Shown piece by piece: positions 31,096-32,871 of a stretch of 32,871 bases of DNA. The translations under genes and the position numbers were made by a program. Numbering within the stretch: the first letter of the stretch is position 1; every line of letters starts with the position of its first letter. Source of the DNA: Mesobacillus selenatarsenatis SF-1 (GTDB taxonomy: Bacteria; Bacillota; Bacilli; Bacillales; Cytobacillaceae); the NCBI RefSeq assembly GCF_000813125.1, contig NZ_BASE01000024.1, positions 1 to 32,871 of the forward strand. The letters run 5' to 3'. The notes under the pieces were generated by a model that worked only from the letters and a program-made list of their open reading frames with translations, was not told the DNA's origin and did no database searches.

Positions 31096-31644
31096 ATGAA
31101 GTATGTGTTGGAAACAACCGACCCTGAAAAAACAATTAGCTTGAAAACAGCCATCCAGGGCAACCCGACGATGGTCGTGTTCGTCCGCCATCTTGGCTGA
31201 CCAATTTGCCGGACATATCTTACGCAGTTGCGTGAGCGAATAAATGAAGTAGAAGCTACAGGCTACCAGGTTGTTGCGGTTGCCCCTTCGAAAGGATCTT
31301 TTATCAAGCAATTCATTGAACAGTTTGGGCCTTTCCCATTTCCTATACTTGGGGATCCAACGCGTAAAGCATATCGGGGTATGGGCCATAAAACGATGCC
31401 TAAGTGGAAGCTGCTGGCGAAAGCCGGTTTCGGTTTCATTACCGGTCAGGTCAAAGATTTTATTCCCAAAAACGAGAAGCAGAAGGATTTCGTCATTAAA
31501 TCGATGAAGACACAGGACGTTTATATTCAAGGAGGAACCTGGCTCTATTCAGCTGAAGGTGAACTCTTGTGGAAGCATATCGATGAATCACCAGAGGACC
31601 ACGCAAAAATTGATGATGTTTTGCAGCAAATGAAAAAACGCTGA
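31096..31644 (+). CDS. Probable selenoprotein: thioredoxin-fold redox protein (AhpC-TSA_2/SelL-related) with in-frame TGA
   Basis: From the ATG at 31096 (after AAGGAGG) the frame reads MKYVLETTDPEKTISLK, then VVFVRHLG, TGA at 31198-31200, P-I-C-R and TYLTQLRERINEVEATG, and runs to a TGA at 31642 (182 residues). The in-frame TGA is codon 35, exactly the first cysteine position of the family's LG-C-x-x-C-R active site, giving U35-P-I-C38. The downstream part (VVAVAPSKGSFIKQF, FPFPILGDPTRKAYRGMG) matches AhpC-TSA_2/PRXL2-like proteins. A stem-loop at 31219-31236 fits a bacterial SECIS. The protein would be a peroxiredoxin- or thioredoxin-like oxidoreductase. Alternative: a Cys codon mutated to stop. 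No sel genes are in the window. Confidence 0.75.
31219..31236 (+). promoter_or_regulatory. SECIS-like stem-loop after the in-frame TGA
   Basis: CTTACGC (31219-31225) pairs with GCGTGAG (31230-31236; seven pairs, one G-U) around the loop AGTT. The loop lies about 25 nt after the TGA and has a G in its first two positions, as described for bacterial SECIS elements. The sequence is also coding, so the structure is not independent proof. Confidence 0.55.
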
Positions 31645-31672
31645 TCAGCCTGTCTGCGATCAGCGTTTTTCC
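31640..31672 (+). terminator. Intrinsic terminator of the selenoprotein gene
   Basis: CGCTGATC (31640-31647) pairs with GATCAGCG (31658-31665) and is followed by TTTTTCC. It overlaps the 3' end of the small minus-strand gene at 31660. Confidence 0.8.
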
Positions 31673-31767
31673 TTGTCATTTTTATCAGAAGCTTGTTCAA
31701 ATAGTTGAGAAAGATACCCTTTTAACTCAAAACCTTCTTCATTCATGAACTCTTTGATTTGTTTCAT
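31660..31767 (-). CDS. Small acidic/basic protein (35 aa), unknown function
   Basis: A 35-residue frame, MKQIKEFMNEEGFELKGYLS followed by QLFEQASDKNDKEKR. It is amphipathic and mostly helical. A good ribosome site (GGAGGTAGATTACG before the ATG at 31767) supports translation. Its last codons lie in the terminator hairpin of the convergent selenoprotein gene. I do not recognise it; short soluble proteins of this kind occur in Bacillus. Confidence 0.5.
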   Translation of the reverse strand: MKQIKEFMNEEGFELKGYLSQLFEQASDKNDKEKR

Positions 31768-31903
31768 CGTAATCTACCTCCAATTTAATATGTTGTTAGG
31801 AATAGTATTCCCACTCTAGCAAACTTTTAACCCACCAAAGATTGGCAGTCTATTAATTTAGACGTAGAAGGTTTGATAAAGTTGCACAATTCAGTAATTT
31901 TTT

Positions 31904-31934
31904 AAAAAGAGAGGGCTTTGTCAGATACCCTCTC
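31904..31934 (-). terminator. Intrinsic terminator of tspO
   Basis: GAGAGGG (31909-31915) pairs with CCCTCTC (31928-31934). On the minus strand it is followed by TTTTTAAAAAA; the stem overlaps the stop codon. Confidence 0.7.
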
Positions 31935-32421
31935 ACTGATTTAGCTTCCACGTGCTGTAATTAAGCTTGAGCGCGTAAGCCACCCATGCGATATAGGGCA
32001 GCATCAGCCTGCCAGCAATTTTATCCTTTTGGTAGTATTGATAAGTTGTTAGTGTAATCATACCCAGCAGCAGGCCGATCTCCGCAAAAGCCGTCCCTCT
32101 AAGATTCCATCTGAAAAATAAAAAAGACCAGAGGAAGTTCAATCCAAGCTGGATATCATAAAGGGCCTCCGCTGTGGCAGTTGGTTTCTTTTTCATCGAA
32201 ACCCGGTAATTCGCCAGTCCCATCGACGCATATAAGCCTGTCCACACGACGGGAAACACCCACGATGGCGGAGAAAAATCAGGCTTCTTCAGCTTGCTGT
32301 ACTTCTCCTTCGCCCTCCGTGTCGCAATCATCCCCGTCACCATTCCGCCGAGCACCGGAATCAGCAACTCCTTGGCGAGCTTACCCTTATCTATATTTCC
32401 ATTCACTCTTAGAACATTCAT
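31933..32421 (-). CDS. tspO: TspO/MBR family tryptophan-rich sensory protein
   Basis: A 162-residue protein with five transmembrane helices, homologous to the translocator protein TspO, which binds and photo-degrades protoporphyrin IX and other tetrapyrroles. Signatures: KKPDFSPPSWVFPVVWTGLY in helix 2, LGLNFLWSFLFFRWN in helix 3/4 and PYIAWVAYALKLNYSTW at the end. The N-terminal 15-20 residues before helix 1 are longer than in many members. The ATG at 32421 follows AGGCAGGTGAG. Single gene with a terminator overlapping its stop. Confidence 0.9.
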   Translation of the reverse strand: MNVLRVNGNIDKGKLAKELLIPVLGGMVTGMIATRRAKEKYSKLKKPDFSPPSWVFPVVWTGLYASMGLANYRVSMKKKPTATAEALYDIQLGLNFLWSFLFFRWNLRGTAFAEIGLLLGMITLTTYQYYQKDKIAGRLMLPYIAWVAYALKLNYSTWKLNQ

Positions 32422-32557
32422 TCATCTCACCTGCCTTATCCATACTATTACCTTGTTTTTGCAAAAAAAACATATGATATTATGAACCAAAATGTGATGG
32501 TTACCTTCTTTGACTTAATTGTTCTGCATCCGTCAATGCTGTCTGTGTTCCAGCCGG

Positions 32558-32871
32558 TTCTTGACAGCTTTTAGTCTCAGAACCTCAAACCTGTTTTAAT
32601 TCCTTTGTTTTCTTGACAACTTGTGATCTCAGAACCTCATACCTGTCACAATTCCTTTGTTTTCTTGACAGCTTTTGGTCTCAGAACCTCATACCTGTCA
32701 CAATTCCTTTGTTTTCTTGACAGCTTTTGGCCTCATGACTTCAAACCTGTCACAATTCCTTTGTTTTCTTGACAGCTTTTAGTCTCAGAACCTCATACCT
32801 GTCACAATTCCTTCGGTTTCTTGACAGCTTTTCTTCACCCACCAGCCAAACCTGTCCGAACTTGACCTTAC
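32558..32871 (+). repeat. 52-bp repeat, six units running off the window (array E)
   Basis: The word TTCTTGACAG begins at 32558, 32610, 32662, 32714, 32766 and 32818, every step exactly 52 bp (the second copy ends CAA). Upstream within each unit stands CCTGTCACAATTCC, giving CTGTCA and TGACAG as inverted repeat with a longer loop (about 17 nt) than in arrays A-D, followed by CTTTT. Linker contains CTCAGAACCTCA. The sequence is unrelated to the other arrays. It lies on the upstream side of tspO. Confidence 0.85.

Noticed and set aside
31096-31200. Simple truncated gene ending at TGA 31198
   Set aside because: A 34-codon product would stop just before the active site, while the downstream frame continues the same domain; selenocysteine explains both better, though a mutated Cys codon cannot be excluded.

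Overview
The window looks like chromosomal DNA of a low-to-moderate GC, endospore-forming member of the Bacillaceae (Bacillus/Mesobacillus-like). This rests on strong AGGAGG-type ribosome sites, frequent TTG/GTG starts, a YhcN/YlaJ-type spore lipoprotein, a CwlC-type mother-cell amidase, and typical Bacillus families (DUF378/YuzA, SE1832, DUF4083, CBO0543, DUF4256). No phage, IS element, rRNA, tRNA or CRISPR array is visible. It is mostly ordinary chromosome with short operons, broken up by unusual intergenic repeat arrays.

Layout. 0-2.5 kb: two near-identical doxX genes, each with its own Fnr-like box and terminator, flank a spore lipoprotein gene. 2.6-4.7 kb: a VOC / DUF1801 / SRPBCC operon, a repeat array and a small membrane-anchored protein. 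4.7-9.5 kb: MFS transporter, FAS1 protein, zinc ribbon, PutP and a small membrane protein. 9.6-14 kb: CwlC, oligoendopeptidase F, an SDR with a damaged cofactor loop, DUF4256. 14-16.8 kb: minus-strand small genes, including a deoxyribosyltransferase-fold protein, a 59-aa gene, a frameshifted DUF4083 gene and an amber-interrupted DUF5662 gene. 17-18 kb: Gfo/Idh/MocA oxidoreductase. 18.4-22.1 kb: SE1832, DUF378, a CarH/LitR-like MerR-B12 regulator and an MMPL transporter. 22.6-25.2 kb: SelO and a 3-hydroxyacyl-CoA dehydrogenase. 25.8-27.5 kb: a quinone-stress operon (ring-cleaving dioxygenase plus WrbA-type quinone reductase) behind two MhqR-like boxes. 27.6-30 kb: acetyltransferase and three CBO0543 genes, one broken. 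30-32.4 kb: a stand-alone PstS with a PhoP box, a probable selenoprotein, a 35-aa gene and TspO.

Four things stand out. (1) The gene at 31096-31644 has an in-frame TGA exactly where a redox cysteine is expected (U-P-I-C), followed by a stem-loop at the spacing of a bacterial SECIS element: it probably encodes a selenocysteine protein that normal gene calling truncates. (2) Five intergenic arrays (about 14-92, 4005-4210, 22194-22600, 25235-25705, 32558-32871) have unrelated or only distantly related sequences but the same period of 52 bp; in four of them each unit carries a 10-bp arm, a 7-nt loop (6 nt in one unit) and a 10-bp arm. I do not recognise this as a named family. (3) The MerR-B12 regulator keeps the Trp, Glu-His and His residues of the adenosylcobalamin photoreceptor CarH, and 8-bp TTGTATAA boxes spaced 11 bp apart lie over its own promoter and that of the divergent DUF378 gene. 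(4) The duplicated doxX genes both keep a perfect TGTGA-N6-TCACA box at the same distance from the start codon.

Several genes carry single-base or small lesions (DUF4083, DUF5662, the third CBO0543 gene, the SDR). Some of these fall in homopolymer runs and could be sequence errors. All assignments come from reading the sequence; no database search was possible.
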